Assembly: GCF_001653475.1 (NCBI RefSeq)
Contig: NZ_CP011487.1
Coordinates: 1,054,001-1,118,000, forward strand
DNA from: Helicobacter pylori
GTDB lineage: Bacteria; Campylobacterota; Campylobacteria; Campylobacterales; Helicobacteraceae
Length of the DNA stretch: 64,000 nt
Reading direction: 5' to 3'
The position numbers and the translations under genes are program-made. Below are positions 1-9,697 of this stretch, one piece after another; position 1 is the stretch's first letter; each line of letters opens with the position of its first letter. The notes beneath the pieces are model-generated. The model was given only the letters and a program-made list of their open reading frames with translations, was not told where the DNA came from and did no database searches.

Positions 1-662
1 AGGCGGTAAAATTTTGTCCTTAATTTTGACAAATCAAGTCTTAGTTGCTTGATTCTAGCATGATTTCCTTTAGAATATTCTGAAGGGGCAGGGATTTTAT
101 TGATTTCTTTGGATTTAAAAACAGCGTTAGCGAAATTAGGGGCTTCCAAATAATGGTTTTCAAAGCTCTCATTTTCTAAAGATTGAGCGTTGCCCAAAAC
201 CCCTTGAATATAGCGAGCGACACTATCTATCAAGCACAACGCCCCAAGCTCGCCCCCTGTTAAAATAAAATCGCCTATACAAAAAACCTCATCAGCACCA
301 AGTTCAATAGAGCGTTCATCAAAGCCCTCATAACGCCCGCACACCAAAACGACATGTTTTTTTTGAGCCAAACGCATCGCGTCTATTTGCTTGAAAGGCT
401 TGCCCACCGCGCTTAAAAAAATCGTGTGTTTAGGGTTTTTAACAGAATGGAGCGCATTTTCTATCATCTCAGGGTCTAAAATTTGCCCTGCACCCCCACC
501 AATGAGCGTGTGATCCGCTTTTTGATATTTATTAGTGCTAAAATCTCTAAGGCTTAACACTTCTAATTCAAAGAGATTTTTTTCTAACGCTCTTTTTAAA
601 ATAGAATCTTCAAAATAAGGCCATACGAGTTGCGGGAAAAGGGTTAAAACGCTGAATTTCAC
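1..662 (-). CDS. trmD: tRNA (guanine-N1)-methyltransferase TrmD, 3' end outside window
   Basis: TrmD methylates G37 of tRNAs that read CNN codons, which prevents +1 frameshifting. About 220 codons are visible and the frame runs off the left edge without a stop, so only the last few residues are missing if it has the usual length near 230. Family marks are GGGAGQ (about residues 55-60), CGRYEGFDER (109-117) and GDFILTGGE (130-138), which form the knotted SAM site of SPOUT methyltransferases. The start is GTG at 662, directly abutting the TGA stop of rimM, so translation is probably coupled. It is the last visible gene of the rpsP-khpA-rimM-trmD operon. Confidence 0.95.
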   Translation of the reverse strand, partial: MKFSVLTLFPQLVWPYFEDSILKRALEKNLFELEVLSLRDFSTNKYQKADHTLIGGGAGQILDPEMIENALHSVKNPKHTIFLSAVGKPFKQIDAMRLAQKKHVVLVCGRYEGFDERSIELGADEVFCIGDFILTGGELGALCLIDSVARYIQGVLGNAQSLENESFENHYLEAPNFANAVFKSKEINKIPAPSEYSKGNHARIKQLRLDLSKLRTKFYR

Positions 663-1217
663 TCAACTATTCTCTAAAAGCGTTTTAGCGTTATTGGTGG
701 TTATTTTTTTGTCTTGCAAAAGGATTTCTTTGATATAAAAATCCCTATAAGGGATTAAAAAAATCTTAGCCAAACCTTTTTCAACCAAACTTTTCGTGGT
801 TTCAACCATAAAATAATCTATTTGAGAAATCCTTTGGATTTCTATGACTTTTCCTAAAATCTCGTTTTCTTCCACCACGCTAAGCCCTACTAAATCGCAA
901 TAAAAAAACTCCCCATCTTTTAAAACACAGAGTTTTTTACTCTCTGCTTCGCTCATAAAAAGCCCTAAATTAGTCAGCTCTTTAGCCTTTTCGGGCGTGT
1001 GGATAGTCTCTAAAAACAACAGGTTTTTGGCATGTTCATAAGAATGGATGATATATTCTTTAAAAGAAGAAGTGCAAGAGAAAGCATTTAGGGAAGCGAC
1101 ACTCACCTTAACGCCTTTTTTTAAGCACTCCGGAAAATCGCTCTCTAAATGAAGCTTTAACCCCCCCTTAAGCCCCACGCTTTTACCAATTCTGCCCACT
1201 AAAAGCATAGAAACCAT
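663..1217 (-). CDS. rimM: 16S rRNA processing protein RimM
   Basis: RimM helps mature the 30S head domain around ribosomal protein S19. At 184 residues it has the usual size. The N-terminal barrel opens with LLVGRIGKSVGLKGGLKL, the typical RimM beginning, and a PRC-barrel-like C-terminal half contains DLVGLSVVEE. The frame opens with MVSM, so the ATG at codon 4 is an alternative start. The first ATG directly follows the stop of the KH-domain gene. Its position between rpsP/khpA and trmD is the common bacterial arrangement and supports the assignment. Confidence 0.93.
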   Translation of the reverse strand: MVSMLLVGRIGKSVGLKGGLKLHLESDFPECLKKGVKVSVASLNAFSCTSSFKEYIIHSYEHAKNLLFLETIHTPEKAKELTNLGLFMSEAESKKLCVLKDGEFFYCDLVGLSVVEENEILGKVIEIQRISQIDYFMVETTKSLVEKGLAKIFLIPYRDFYIKEILLQDKKITTNNAKTLLENS

Positions 1218-1565
1218 TCAAGGCGTTTGATCGCCTAAAACATGGGGATTTTTATCACCATTTTTACTAGCAAAAACAACGATTTTATAAGAAAACCCGT
1301 CTTTGGCTTTCACACCAGAAACAAACGCCTTAATTGTGCTCACCATTTTGCCCTCTTTACCGATCACATGCCCCATGTCTGACGGGTGGGTATAAATAGT
1401 GATTTGTTTGACTTTATCTTCTAAAAGCGTGTACTCTACGCTCAAAGCTTGAGGAAAAGAAACAACCTTTTTTAAATATTTTTCTAAAAAAGTTGCCACG
1501 CAATACGAATAGTCCTTACACTCAGCTTGAGAAAAAGGCGTGTTCAAAGGATCTAATTCGTGCAT
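1218..1565 (-). CDS. khpA: KH-domain RNA-binding protein (KhpA/YlqC family)
   Basis: This is a small RNA-binding protein of 115 residues. The KH signature IGKEGKMVSTIKAF, with the GxxG loop GKEG at about residues 69-72, is clear. The family acts as a global RNA chaperone in several bacteria, and its partner KhpB is not in the window. The first 30 or so residues precede the KH fold and look specific to this lineage. The gene lies 16 bases after rpsP and directly before rimM, so it is probably translated from the same ribosomal mRNA. Confidence 0.88.
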   Translation of the reverse strand: MHELDPLNTPFSQAECKDYSYCVATFLEKYLKKVVSFPQALSVEYTLLEDKVKQITIYTHPSDMGHVIGKEGKMVSTIKAFVSGVKAKDGFSYKIVVFASKNGDKNPHVLGDQTP

Positions 1566-1581
1566 TTAATCTCACAAAACC

Positions 1582-1812
1582 TTAGGCTTTTTGAGAAAGT
1601 TTTTCCACCCTCTCGCTCATTTTAGCCCCCACACCTTTCCAGTAATTCAAGCGTTCCTTATCAATCTTAATATCTTTAGGCTCGCTTAAAGGGTTGTAAT
1701 ACCCAATGGATTCAATCCAACCCCCATCCCTTCTTTTCCTAGAATCGGTTACCACCACTCTGTAAAAAGGCTTTTTCTTTCTCCCAATGCGCGTGAGTCT
1801 AATGACTGTCAT
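1582..1812 (-). CDS. rpsP: 30S ribosomal protein S16
   Basis: This is ribosomal protein S16, 76 residues, a normal length for the family. The start [20 protein letters not shown] and the following DSRKRRDGG are the classic S16 N-terminus. The RBS AGGAGA lies a few bases upstream of the ATG. It is the first gene of the operon that continues into khpA, rimM and trmD. A TATAAT -10 box about 40 bases upstream probably drives the whole set. Confidence 0.97.
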   Translation of the reverse strand: MTVIRLTRIGRKKKPFYRVVVTDSRKRRDGGWIESIGYYNPLSEPKDIKIDKERLNYWKGVGAKMSERVEKLSQKA

Positions 1813-1849
1813 TACAAAAATCTCCTAAAATATTCATATTAGATTTGAG

Positions 1850-1855
1850 ATTATA
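1850..1855 (-). promoter_or_regulatory. -10 box of the rpsP operon
   Basis: The minus strand reads TTGTATAATC here. Transcription would begin near 1843, leaving a leader of about 30 bases with an AGGAGA ribosome site before rpsP. No convincing -35 box is visible, as is usual for the housekeeping promoters of this species. Inferred from sequence only. Confidence 0.6.
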
Positions 1856-1885
1856 CAACAAAAGTGCCTAAAACATGCTTAAAAA

Positions 1886-3232
1886 TCAGCGCATTTTAGG
1901 GGGTGTTTGATTTTTAGCCTGACTCATTAGATTCATCAAATCGCTAATGCCCTTTTTATTCGTTAAGCGTTTCGCCATTTTGCTCGCTTGATCAAAGCGT
2001 TTGATGATGCGATTGATTTCAGACACTTCTAAGCCGCTCCCTAAAGCGATCCTTTTTCTTCGGCTGCCGTTTAAAATCTCGGGGTTTTCTTGCTCTTTTT
2101 TCGTCATGGAATTGACCATAGCCTTGATTTTTTTCACTTCTAAAGAGCTTTCTAAATCCGTGTCTTTTAACGCGTTTGCCATATTCCCTAAACCTGGAAT
2201 CATAGAGATTAGAGAACTCATAGAGCCTAATTTTTTCACCTTTTCAATCTGGTTTAAAAAGTCATTGAAAGTGAATTGCCCTTTTTTGAGTTTTTTGCTT
2301 AAATCTTTGGCTTCATTAGGGTTTAAAACGCTAGCGGTTTTTTCAGCGAGCGAGATAATATCTCCAGCCCCCATCAAACGCCCCACAATCCTTTCAGGCA
2401 CAAACACATCTAAATCCGGGATTTTTTCCCCGCTCCCGATAAAACGCAAGGGCAAGCCTAATTGATAAGTGATGCCTAAGGCGATACCCCCTTTAGAATC
2501 GCTATCAAATTTGCTTAACACCACCCCGTTCACGCCTATTTCTTCATTAAATGTGTTCGCGCTTTTGACCCCATCTTGCCCGCTCAATGCGTCTGCGACA
2601 TACAGCACCTCATGGGGGTTTAAGACTTCTTTAACTTCTTTTAATTCTTGCATAAGCTCTTTATCAATGGCTAAACGCCCCGCGCTATCTACGATCAAAA
2701 CATCAAATTGCGCTTCTTTAGCCCTTTTTAAAGCGTTGTTAGCGATTTCTTTCACGCTTTTATTTTCTTCATAAAAAACTTCCACGCCCACCTGTTCGCC
2801 CAAAACCTTTAATTGCTCCACTGCCGCTAGGCGTTGCAAATCGCACGCACATAAAAGCACTTTTTTATTTTTGGTTTTTAAATAATGAGCGAGTTTAGCG
2901 GTGGTGGTTGTCTTACCGCTCCCTTGCAAACCTGCCATTAAAACCACGGTGGGAGGCGTTTGAGCGAAAGTAAAACCACTGCTCCCTTTAGCGTTTAAAA
3001 TTTCTAACAAACTCTTTCCTAAAGCGTCTAAAAATTGCTGCTTACCAACGCCATTCAGTTTAGTTTGACTTTCCACTTTTTTGAGCAATTCTCTAGCCAC
3101 TTTATGATGCACATCATTTTTTAAAAGCGTTTTTTTCAATTCATCTAACGCTCTGTCTAGCGCTTTTTCATCATCTTGAAAGCGGATTTTATTGAGTGCG
3201 TTTTTAAACCCATCGCTTAATGCTTGAAACAT
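1886..3232 (-). CDS. ffh: Signal recognition particle protein Ffh
   Basis: Ffh is the SRP GTPase that binds signal sequences of nascent membrane proteins and delivers ribosomes to FtsY. It has 448 residues, close to the family norm. The N domain covers roughly residues 1-90. The G domain has G1 GLQGSGKTTTT (101-111), G3 DSAGR (182-186) and SKFDSDSKGG (240-249) in the G4 region. The C-terminal M domain is rich in methionine (GSMSSLISMIPGLGNM) and contains GSRRKRIALGSG, the helix that binds SRP RNA. It is followed upstream by valS with only a 14-base gap, so the two may share a transcript. Confidence 0.97.
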   Translation of the reverse strand: MFQALSDGFKNALNKIRFQDDEKALDRALDELKKTLLKNDVHHKVARELLKKVESQTKLNGVGKQQFLDALGKSLLEILNAKGSSGFTFAQTPPTVVLMAGLQGSGKTTTTAKLAHYLKTKNKKVLLCACDLQRLAAVEQLKVLGEQVGVEVFYEENKSVKEIANNALKRAKEAQFDVLIVDSAGRLAIDKELMQELKEVKEVLNPHEVLYVADALSGQDGVKSANTFNEEIGVNGVVLSKFDSDSKGGIALGITYQLGLPLRFIGSGEKIPDLDVFVPERIVGRLMGAGDIISLAEKTASVLNPNEAKDLSKKLKKGQFTFNDFLNQIEKVKKLGSMSSLISMIPGLGNMANALKDTDLESSLEVKKIKAMVNSMTKKEQENPEILNGSRRKRIALGSGLEVSEINRIIKRFDQASKMAKRLTNKKGISDLMNLMSQAKNQTPPKMR

Positions 3233-3246
3233 TTTCTATCCTTTTA

Positions 3247-5865
3247 TTATGGTTGTTCTAACAAATCCAATTCTTGCTGGATCTTACTCTCTTTTTCTAA
3301 AAGCGTTTTTAAACTCTCTTGCGCTTTTTCTAACACGCTTTTAGGCGCGTTTTTGACAAAATTTTCATTGTGCAAATTGAGTTTTAATTTTTCTTTTTCC
3401 AATTTTTCTAACTGCTTTTTTAAACGCGCAACAAGCGGGCTTAAATCAAGATTTTCTAAATTCGCATAAGTTTGGCAAAATTCCCCTACATCGCTCACGC
3501 TTTTTAAAGGCTTAGAACCAATCACGCTGACTTTTTCTAATCTCGCTAATTTTTGGGCGTAAGTTTGCAAACGCTCTGTGTTTTCTATGGCTTTACTTAA
3601 TCTTACGCTCGCTTCTTTTAAAACAATCGGTGGGGTTTCTAGCATGATTTTTAAACGCCTTAAAGACACAATGCAATCTTTGATCACTTCAAATTCATGC
3701 TCTAATGGTTCATCTTGTGCCAAATCTTTAGGGTAAGGCATGATCATGATAGAACGGGTGTTTTCTAGCTGAGTGTTACTGAGCTTGTGGTATAAAGACT
3801 CGCTGATAAAGGGCATGAAAGGGTGCAAGAGTTTTAAAGCCTCTTTTAACACGCTCCCTAATTCGTCTATCGCTTCATTTTCCACTTTAGAAAATTCAAT
3901 GAACCAATCGCAAAATTCCCCCCACAAAAAGCGGTATAACAAAGTGGTCGCATCATTAAAGCGGTAGTTATCTAAAGCGTTACGCGCCTCTTTAGTCGCT
4001 GAATTTAAGCGCGATTTCGCATAACGCCCTAAAGGCGTTTGGTATTCGTTCAAACGCTCTCTGTCTTTAAAAGCTTCTTGTTTGAGTTTCAAATAACTCA
4101 CCGCATTGAAAATCTTGTTGGCAAAATTCTTGTTATTTTCTAAATGCGTAGTAGAAAGCTTAATGTCTCTGCCCGTAGCGCACAAATTGGCTAAAGTGAA
4201 ACGCAAGCTATCCGCTCCGTATTTTTCTATCATCTCTAAAGGATCGATCACATTACCTTTAGATTTGCTCATTTTTTCGCCTTTTTCATCCCTCACTAAG
4301 GCGTGCAAGTAAATATCTTTAAAGGGCAATTCACCTAAAAGCGATTCGCTGCAAAAAAGCATCCTGGCCACCCAAAAAAAGAGGATGTCAAACCCGGTAA
4401 TGAGCGTTGTGTTAGGGTAGAAATCTTTCAAATCGTTTTCATTAAACAAATCGCTTTTTTCTTGCCCCCACCCCAAAGTAGAGAACGCCCATAGCCCTGA
4501 ACTAAACCATGTGTCTAGCACATCTTTATCTTGCTCTAGTTTTTCACTCTTACAAGTAGGGCAGTTTAAAGGGGTGTCTAGGCTTACAAACTGGTGGTTG
4601 TTTTCGCAAGTAAATACCGGTATTTGATGCCCCCAAAACAATTGCCTGCTGATACACCAAGGGCGTAATTCCCTCATCCAAGCGTTGTAGTTATTGATCC
4701 AATTAGAAGGGTAGAATTGCGCTAAACCTTGTTGGATTTTTTCAATAGAACTTTGAGCGATTTCAGGCTTGACAAACCATTGCTTAGACACATAAGGCTC
4801 TACCACATTATGACAACGATAGCAATGCCCCACTTGATGCGTATGTTCTTCTATCTTTTCTAATAAGGCGTTTTCTTTTAATTTTTCTACGACCTTTTCT
4901 CTGGCTTCTAAACGCTCTAAATTTTCAAACTCCCCGCAATGCGCGTTCAAAATCCCCTTTTCATCAAAGATTTTAATCGCCTCCAAATGGTGGCGTTTGC
5001 CCACTTCATAATCGTTAAAATCATGCCCAGGGGTAACCTTCACACACCCTGTGCCAAACTCCATTTCCACATGCGCATCAGCGATAATAGGGATTGTGCG
5101 ATTGATTAAAGGCAAGATCGCTTTTTGCCCCACTAAATGCTTGTATCTCTCATCATTAGGATTGACTATCAGCGCGCTATCACCAAACAAAGTTTCAGGG
5201 CGTGTGGTAGCCACCACTAAATAATCTTTTTGATTTTCTAAAAAATATCTAATATAATACAACGCCCCCTTACGCTCTTCATACTCCACTTCAATATCGC
5301 TCAGCGCCCCGTCTTTAGTGCACCAATTCACCATGTAATTATCTTGAATGATGAAGCCTTTTTCATACCATTTCAAAAACGCCAATTTAACCGCTCTTTG
5401 CAAGCCCTTATCCATCGTGAAACGAGTCCTAGAAAAGGCCGCGCTCACGCCTAAACGCTTCATTTGCTCTAAAATCGCTCCCCCGCTCTTTTCTTTCCAT
5501 TCCCACACTTTTTGAATGAACTCTTCACGCCCTAAATCTTCTTTTTTAATCCCTTGATTTAAAAGTTGCTTTTCTACGACATTTTGCGTCGCAATACCGG
5601 CGTGATCCAACCCTGGCTGATACAAAGTCTTATACCCGTCCATGCGCTTGTAACGCGCTAAAATGTCTTGCAAACTTAAAGTTAGGGCATGCCCTATGTG
5701 TAAGATGCCAGTCACATTAGGAGGGGGCATCATCAAACAAAATCGTTTGCCTTTTTCTTGGATTGCTTCATTGCTATCAATTTCAAAATACCCCCTATGA
5801 GAGCAAATTTCATAAATCTTTTTTTCTATCTCTTGGGGTTGGTAGGTGGTGGGTTCTTGTTTCAT
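3247..5865 (-). CDS. valS: Valyl-tRNA synthetase
   Basis: ValS is a class I aminoacyl-tRNA synthetase that charges tRNA-Val. The 872 residues match the bacterial size. HIGH is at 56-59 (ILHIGHA). The CP1 editing domain has TTRPETLFGD (220-229) and GTGCVKVTPGHDFND (271-285), which hydrolyse mischarged threonine. KMSKS is at 531-535. The C-terminal 70 or so residues are a charged coiled coil, typical of ValS tRNA binding. No defects were seen. Confidence 0.98.
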   Translation of the reverse strand: MKQEPTTYQPQEIEKKIYEICSHRGYFEIDSNEAIQEKGKRFCLMMPPPNVTGILHIGHALTLSLQDILARYKRMDGYKTLYQPGLDHAGIATQNVVEKQLLNQGIKKEDLGREEFIQKVWEWKEKSGGAILEQMKRLGVSAAFSRTRFTMDKGLQRAVKLAFLKWYEKGFIIQDNYMVNWCTKDGALSDIEVEYEERKGALYYIRYFLENQKDYLVVATTRPETLFGDSALIVNPNDERYKHLVGQKAILPLINRTIPIIADAHVEMEFGTGCVKVTPGHDFNDYEVGKRHHLEAIKIFDEKGILNAHCGEFENLERLEAREKVVEKLKENALLEKIEEHTHQVGHCYRCHNVVEPYVSKQWFVKPEIAQSSIEKIQQGLAQFYPSNWINNYNAWMRELRPWCISRQLFWGHQIPVFTCENNHQFVSLDTPLNCPTCKSEKLEQDKDVLDTWFSSGLWAFSTLGWGQEKSDLFNENDLKDFYPNTTLITGFDILFFWVARMLFCSESLLGELPFKDIYLHALVRDEKGEKMSKSKGNVIDPLEMIEKYGADSLRFTLANLCATGRDIKLSTTHLENNKNFANKIFNAVSYLKLKQEAFKDRERLNEYQTPLGRYAKSRLNSATKEARNALDNYRFNDATTLLYRFLWGEFCDWFIEFSKVENEAIDELGSVLKEALKLLHPFMPFISESLYHKLSNTQLENTRSIMIMPYPKDLAQDEPLEHEFEVIKDCIVSLRRLKIMLETPPIVLKEASVRLSKAIENTERLQTYAQKLARLEKVSVIGSKPLKSVSDVGEFCQTYANLENLDLSPLVARLKKQLEKLEKEKLKLNLHNENFVKNAPKSVLEKAQESLKTLLEKESKIQQELDLLEQP

Positions 5866-5963
5866 TATTGTTATTATCCTAAAATAGAGCGTTCCTTAAA
5901 AAATGGTTGGATTTTGGAACGCCTTTTGCTTTTACGCTTTTAATTGTTGCGTATTTTTTTAAA

Positions 5964-5969
5964 ATTATA
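5964..5969 (-). promoter_or_regulatory. -10 box, probable valS promoter
   Basis: The minus strand reads TTGTATAATT, the same extended form as the rpsP box. It is about 98 bases upstream of the valS ATG, so the leader would be around 90 bases. That leader contains the inverted repeat GCGTTCC/GGAACGC (5889-5895 and 5916-5922), which could fold in the RNA. Promoter use is inferred. Confidence 0.45.
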
Positions 5970-6002
5970 CAACAAAGCATTTAAATTAAAAAGGATAGTC
6001 CA

Positions 6003-6410
6003 GTGAATTACTTTTTAAAAGCCCCTATTTTAGGATTTGAGCATATCAATGAAGTGCGTTTGGAAAAAATTGATTCCTTATTCAGCCGATTAATTGGTCA
6101 AACCAATTCCCCTATGGCGTTGGATATGGTCTTAGTGAATCCTTATTGTTTGAGGGAATACAGCTTTGTGATACCCAAATACATAGAATTACTGCTAGAA
6201 TTAGATTCTCATTCCAAAGTTGAGGTGTATTGCGTGGTCGTGTTGCAAAAAAATTTAGAAGATTCTATGGTTAATTTCTTAGCCCCTTTAGTGTTTAATT
6301 CCAAAAACGGCTTTGGCGCTCAAGTGGCACTTTCTATGATGGATTATCCGGATTTTGGCTTTAGGGACCCCTTAAAAAGCTTTGTGATTCAAGAAAGAGA
6401 ACGAGCTTAA
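6003..6410 (+). CDS. fliW: Flagellar assembly factor FliW
   Basis: FliW binds flagellin and, in epsilonproteobacteria, opposes CsrA so that flagellin translation follows flagellin export. The product has 135 residues with the FliW-type N-terminus FLKAPILGFEHINEVRLEKID and PMALDMVLVNPYCLREYSF. H. pylori carries two FliW homologues; this gene's place before murG fits the HP1154 copy. The start is GTG with AAGGAT upstream. It lies 11 bases before murG and is likely co-transcribed with it. Confidence 0.85.
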   Translation: MNYFLKAPILGFEHINEVRLEKIDSLFSRLIGQTNSPMALDMVLVNPYCLREYSFVIPKYIELLLELDSHSKVEVYCVVVLQKNLEDSMVNFLAPLVFNSKNGFGAQVALSMMDYPDFGFRDPLKSFVIQERERA

Positions 6411-6421
6411 AGGTTTTTAAC

Positions 6422-7483
6422 ATGAAATTCGCTCTTACAGGGGGAGGCACAGGGGGGCATCTCTCTATCGCTAAAGCCTTAGCCATAGAATTAGAAAAGC
6501 AAGGCATAGAGACTATTTATTTAGGCTCAACTTATGGGCAGGATAAAGAATGGTTTGAAAACAGCCCCCTGTTTAGCGAACGCTATTTTTTCAACACGCA
6601 AGGCGTGGTCAATAAAAGCTTCTTTAAAAAAATAGGCTCTTTATTCTTGCAAGCTAAAGCCGCTTTTAAGGCTAAAGAAATCTTAAAAAAACACCAGATC
6701 ACGCACACCATTAGCGTGGGAGGATTTAGTGCAGGGCCTGCGAGTTTTGCAAGCTTGTTCAATAAAATACCCCTTTATATCCATGAGCAAAATGCGATTA
6801 AAGGCTCTCTTAATAGCTACCTTTCCCCTAAAGCTAAAGCGGTGTTTTCAAGCTATGCCTTTAAAGATAAGGGAAATCATGTTTTAACCTCCTATCCCGT
6901 GCAAAACGCTTTTTTTGATTTTGCTAGGACTCGCACTGAAATCAAGCATATTTTATTTTTAGGCGGTTCGCAAGGAGCCAAAGCGATCAATGAATTCGCT
7001 TTATTAAACGCTCCTAAACTCACCAAACAAGGGATTCAAATCACGCACATTTGCGGCTCCAATTCTTATGAAAAAGTGCGCTTTTTTTACCAGGAATTAG
7101 GGCTGTTGGATAAGGTAGAATTGTTTGCTTTCCACAACAACATCATAGAGGTCATGTGCAAGGCGGATTTGTGTGTGAGCAGATCCGGAGCGAGCAGCGT
7201 GTGGGAATTGTGCGCCAATGGCTTACCCACGATTTTTATCCCCTACCCTTTTGCGAGCAATAACCACCAGTATTACAATGTCTTAGAATTTGAAAAAGAA
7301 AACTTATGCTATGTCGTGCCTCAAAATGAATTATTGCCTAAAAAGCTCTTTGAAGTCATTAGAAAGCTCAACCAAAAAGACGAGCAAGACAATAAAAACC
7401 TCACCACTATCAGCAACAAATTGCAACAAAAAATCGCTAAAAACGGCGCAAAAACCATCATTGAAACGATTTTGAACACCTAA
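6422..7483 (+). CDS. murG: UDP-GlcNAc:lipid I N-acetylglucosaminyltransferase MurG
   Basis: MurG makes lipid II from lipid I on the inner face of the cytoplasmic membrane, the last intracellular step of peptidoglycan synthesis. The 353 residues match the family. GGGTGGH (7-13) is the N-terminal glycine-rich loop. SVGGFSAGPAS, the second glycine-rich loop FLGGSQGAKAIN, and the UDP-GlcNAc-binding stretch SRSGASSVWELCANGLPTIFIP are all present. The HEQNA motif is also intact. Starts at ATG after the fliW stop. Confidence 0.97.
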   Translation: MKFALTGGGTGGHLSIAKALAIELEKQGIETIYLGSTYGQDKEWFENSPLFSERYFFNTQGVVNKSFFKKIGSLFLQAKAAFKAKEILKKHQITHTISVGGFSAGPASFASLFNKIPLYIHEQNAIKGSLNSYLSPKAKAVFSSYAFKDKGNHVLTSYPVQNAFFDFARTRTEIKHILFLGGSQGAKAINEFALLNAPKLTKQGIQITHICGSNSYEKVRFFYQELGLLDKVELFAFHNNIIEVMCKADLCVSRSGASSVWELCANGLPTIFIPYPFASNNHQYYNVLEFEKENLCYVVPQNELLPKKLFEVIRKLNQKDEQDNKNLTTISNKLQQKIAKNGAKTIIETILNT

Positions 7484-7590
7484 AATAGCCCATTTTAATC
7501 AACAATTAAGCGACTAACCATTAAACTTAAGCGATAAATAAAATAAAATTTAGGATAGCTCAAATCTTTTAAAAAGAAAAGGATAACCCC

Positions 7591-9675
7591 TTGCAAAACT
7601 TTGTTTTTAATAAAAAATGGCTTATCTATTCTAGCCTACTCCCCTTATTTTTTCTTAATCCCTTAGCGGCAGAAGATGATGGGTTTTTTATGGGGGTGAG
7701 TTATCAAACTTCTCTAGCCATTCAAAGGGTGGATAACTCAGGGCTTAACGCCAGTCAAGACGCATCCACCTACATCCGCCAAAACGCTATCGCTCTAGAA
7801 TCTGCGGCAGTGCCTTTAGCCTATTATTTAGAAGCGATGGGGCAACAAACTAGAGTTTTAATGCAAATGCTCTGCCCTGATCCTTCTAAAAGATGTTTGC
7901 TTTATGCGGGGGGCTATCCTAAAGAAAATAACGGCGATACAGGCAACAACCCTCCAAGAGGCAATGTCAATGCCACCTTTGATATGCAATCTCTAGTCAA
8001 TAATTTAGACAAGCTCACCCAACTCATCGGCGAGACTTTAATCCGTAACCCTGAAAATCTTTCTAACGCCAAAATCGTTAATATCAAATTTGGCAATCAA
8101 AGCACTGTTATTGCATTGCCTGAGGGTCTAGCCAATGTCATGAACGCTTTAAATGATGATATTACCAACGCTTTAACCACGCTCTGGTATAACCAAACCT
8201 TAACGGATAAATCTTTTAGCACCCCTAATGGCAGCCCTGTAAGTTTTAGCCCCGAAGTCTTGCAACACCTTTTACAAGACGGCTTAGCCACAGCAAGCAG
8301 TAATCAAACCATTTGCAGCAGTCAAAACCAATGCACCGCTACTAATGAAGCTAACTCTATCGCTCAAAACGCCCAAAACATCTTCCAGGCTTTAATGCAA
8401 GCAGGGATTTTAGGGGGCTTAGCCAATGAAAAGCAATTTGGCTTCACTTATAATAAAGCCCCTAATGGCAACAATTCCCAACAAGGCTACCAAAGCTTTA
8501 GCGGCCCGGGTTATTACACCAAAAATGACACTACGCAAGCGCCCTTAAAAGACTTACCCGCTGGAGCGACGATTGGATCAGGCAATGGCCAATACACCTA
8601 CCACCCTAGCTCGGCAGTCTATTATTTAGCTGATAGCATCATCGCTAATGGCATCACCGCTTCTATGATTTTTTCAGGCATGCAAAACTTCGCCAATAAA
8701 GCCGCTAAACTGACAGGCACTTCAAGCTATAGCCAGATGCAAGATGCGATCAGCTATGGGGAAAGTTTGCTCAGTAACACCGCAGCGTATGGGGATTTTA
8801 TCACTAATTGGGTCGCCCCCTATTTGGATTTGAATAATAAAGGTTTGAATTTCTTGCCTAGCTATGGAGAAAAAGCTAATACCAATAATGCAAACCCACA
8901 AAATCTAACCCCACAACAAGCCCAACAAGAGCAAAAAGTCATCATAAACCAACTAGAGCAAGCCACAAACGCCCCCACCACCGCACAAATAGACAAGATC
9001 TTAGCTAGCCCCTATTCCCCCACGGCAAAAACTTTAATGGCTTATGGGCTTTATCGCTCTAAAGAAGTGATTCATGGGGTGATTGATGAAATGCAAACTA
9101 AAGTGAATCAAGTCTATCAAATGGGCTTTGCTAGGAATTTTTTGGAACATAACTCTAATTCTAATAACATGAACGGCTTTGGCGTGAAAATGGGCTATAA
9201 GCAATTCTTTGGCAAAAAGCGCATGTTTGGGCTTAGGTATTATGGTTTTTATGATTTTGGTTACGCTCAATTTGGCACAGGATCTTCTTTAGTGAAAGCC
9301 ACTCTCTCTAGCTATGGAGCAGGCACAGACTTTCTTCTTAATATTTTTACCCGAAAAAGGGGGACTGAAGCGATAGATATAGGTTTTTTTGCCGGCATCC
9401 AACTTGCAGGGCAAACCTGGAATACGAATTTTTTAAACCAGGTAGATGGCAACCATCTTAAGCCTAAGGACACTTCTTTCCAATTCCTTTTTGATTTAGG
9501 CATAAGGACTAATTTTTCCAAAATCGCTAATCAAAAAAGATCTCGTTTTTCTCAAGGGATAGAATTTGGCCTTAAAATACCGGTGCTTTATCACACCTAT
9601 TACCAATCAGAAGGCGTTACAGCGAAGTATAGAAGAGCCTTTAGTTTTTATGTGGGCTACAACATAGGCTTTTGA
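7591..9675 (+). CDS. hopI: Hop family outer-membrane protein HopI
   Basis: This is an outer-membrane protein of the large H. pylori Hop family, 694 residues. The start is TTG, preceded by AAAGGAT at good spacing. A signal peptide ends in NPLAA (cleavage after about residue 27), followed by the Hop N-terminal motif EDDGFFMGVSYQ. The C-terminal part has the Hop barrel block (FGVKMGYKQFFG, LRYYGFYDFGYAQFG, YGAGTDFLLN) and ends in GYNIGF with the terminal phenylalanine needed by the BAM machinery. The middle is Asn/Gln-rich with paired cysteines. The order before hopL fits HopI; its ligand is unknown to me. Confidence 0.88.
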   Translation: MQNFVFNKKWLIYSSLLPLFFLNPLAAEDDGFFMGVSYQTSLAIQRVDNSGLNASQDASTYIRQNAIALESAAVPLAYYLEAMGQQTRVLMQMLCPDPSKRCLLYAGGYPKENNGDTGNNPPRGNVNATFDMQSLVNNLDKLTQLIGETLIRNPENLSNAKIVNIKFGNQSTVIALPEGLANVMNALNDDITNALTTLWYNQTLTDKSFSTPNGSPVSFSPEVLQHLLQDGLATASSNQTICSSQNQCTATNEANSIAQNAQNIFQALMQAGILGGLANEKQFGFTYNKAPNGNNSQQGYQSFSGPGYYTKNDTTQAPLKDLPAGATIGSGNGQYTYHPSSAVYYLADSIIANGITASMIFSGMQNFANKAAKLTGTSSYSQMQDAISYGESLLSNTAAYGDFITNWVAPYLDLNNKGLNFLPSYGEKANTNNANPQNLTPQQAQQEQKVIINQLEQATNAPTTAQIDKILASPYSPTAKTLMAYGLYRSKEVIHGVIDEMQTKVNQVYQMGFARNFLEHNSNSNNMNGFGVKMGYKQFFGKKRMFGLRYYGFYDFGYAQFGTGSSLVKATLSSYGAGTDFLLNIFTRKRGTEAIDIGFFAGIQLAGQTWNTNFLNQVDGNHLKPKDTSFQFLFDLGIRTNFSKIANQKRSRFSQGIEFGLKIPVLYHTYYQSEGVTAKYRRAFSFYVGYNIGF

Positions 9676-9697
9676 TTAAATAAAATAAGGGAAAAAT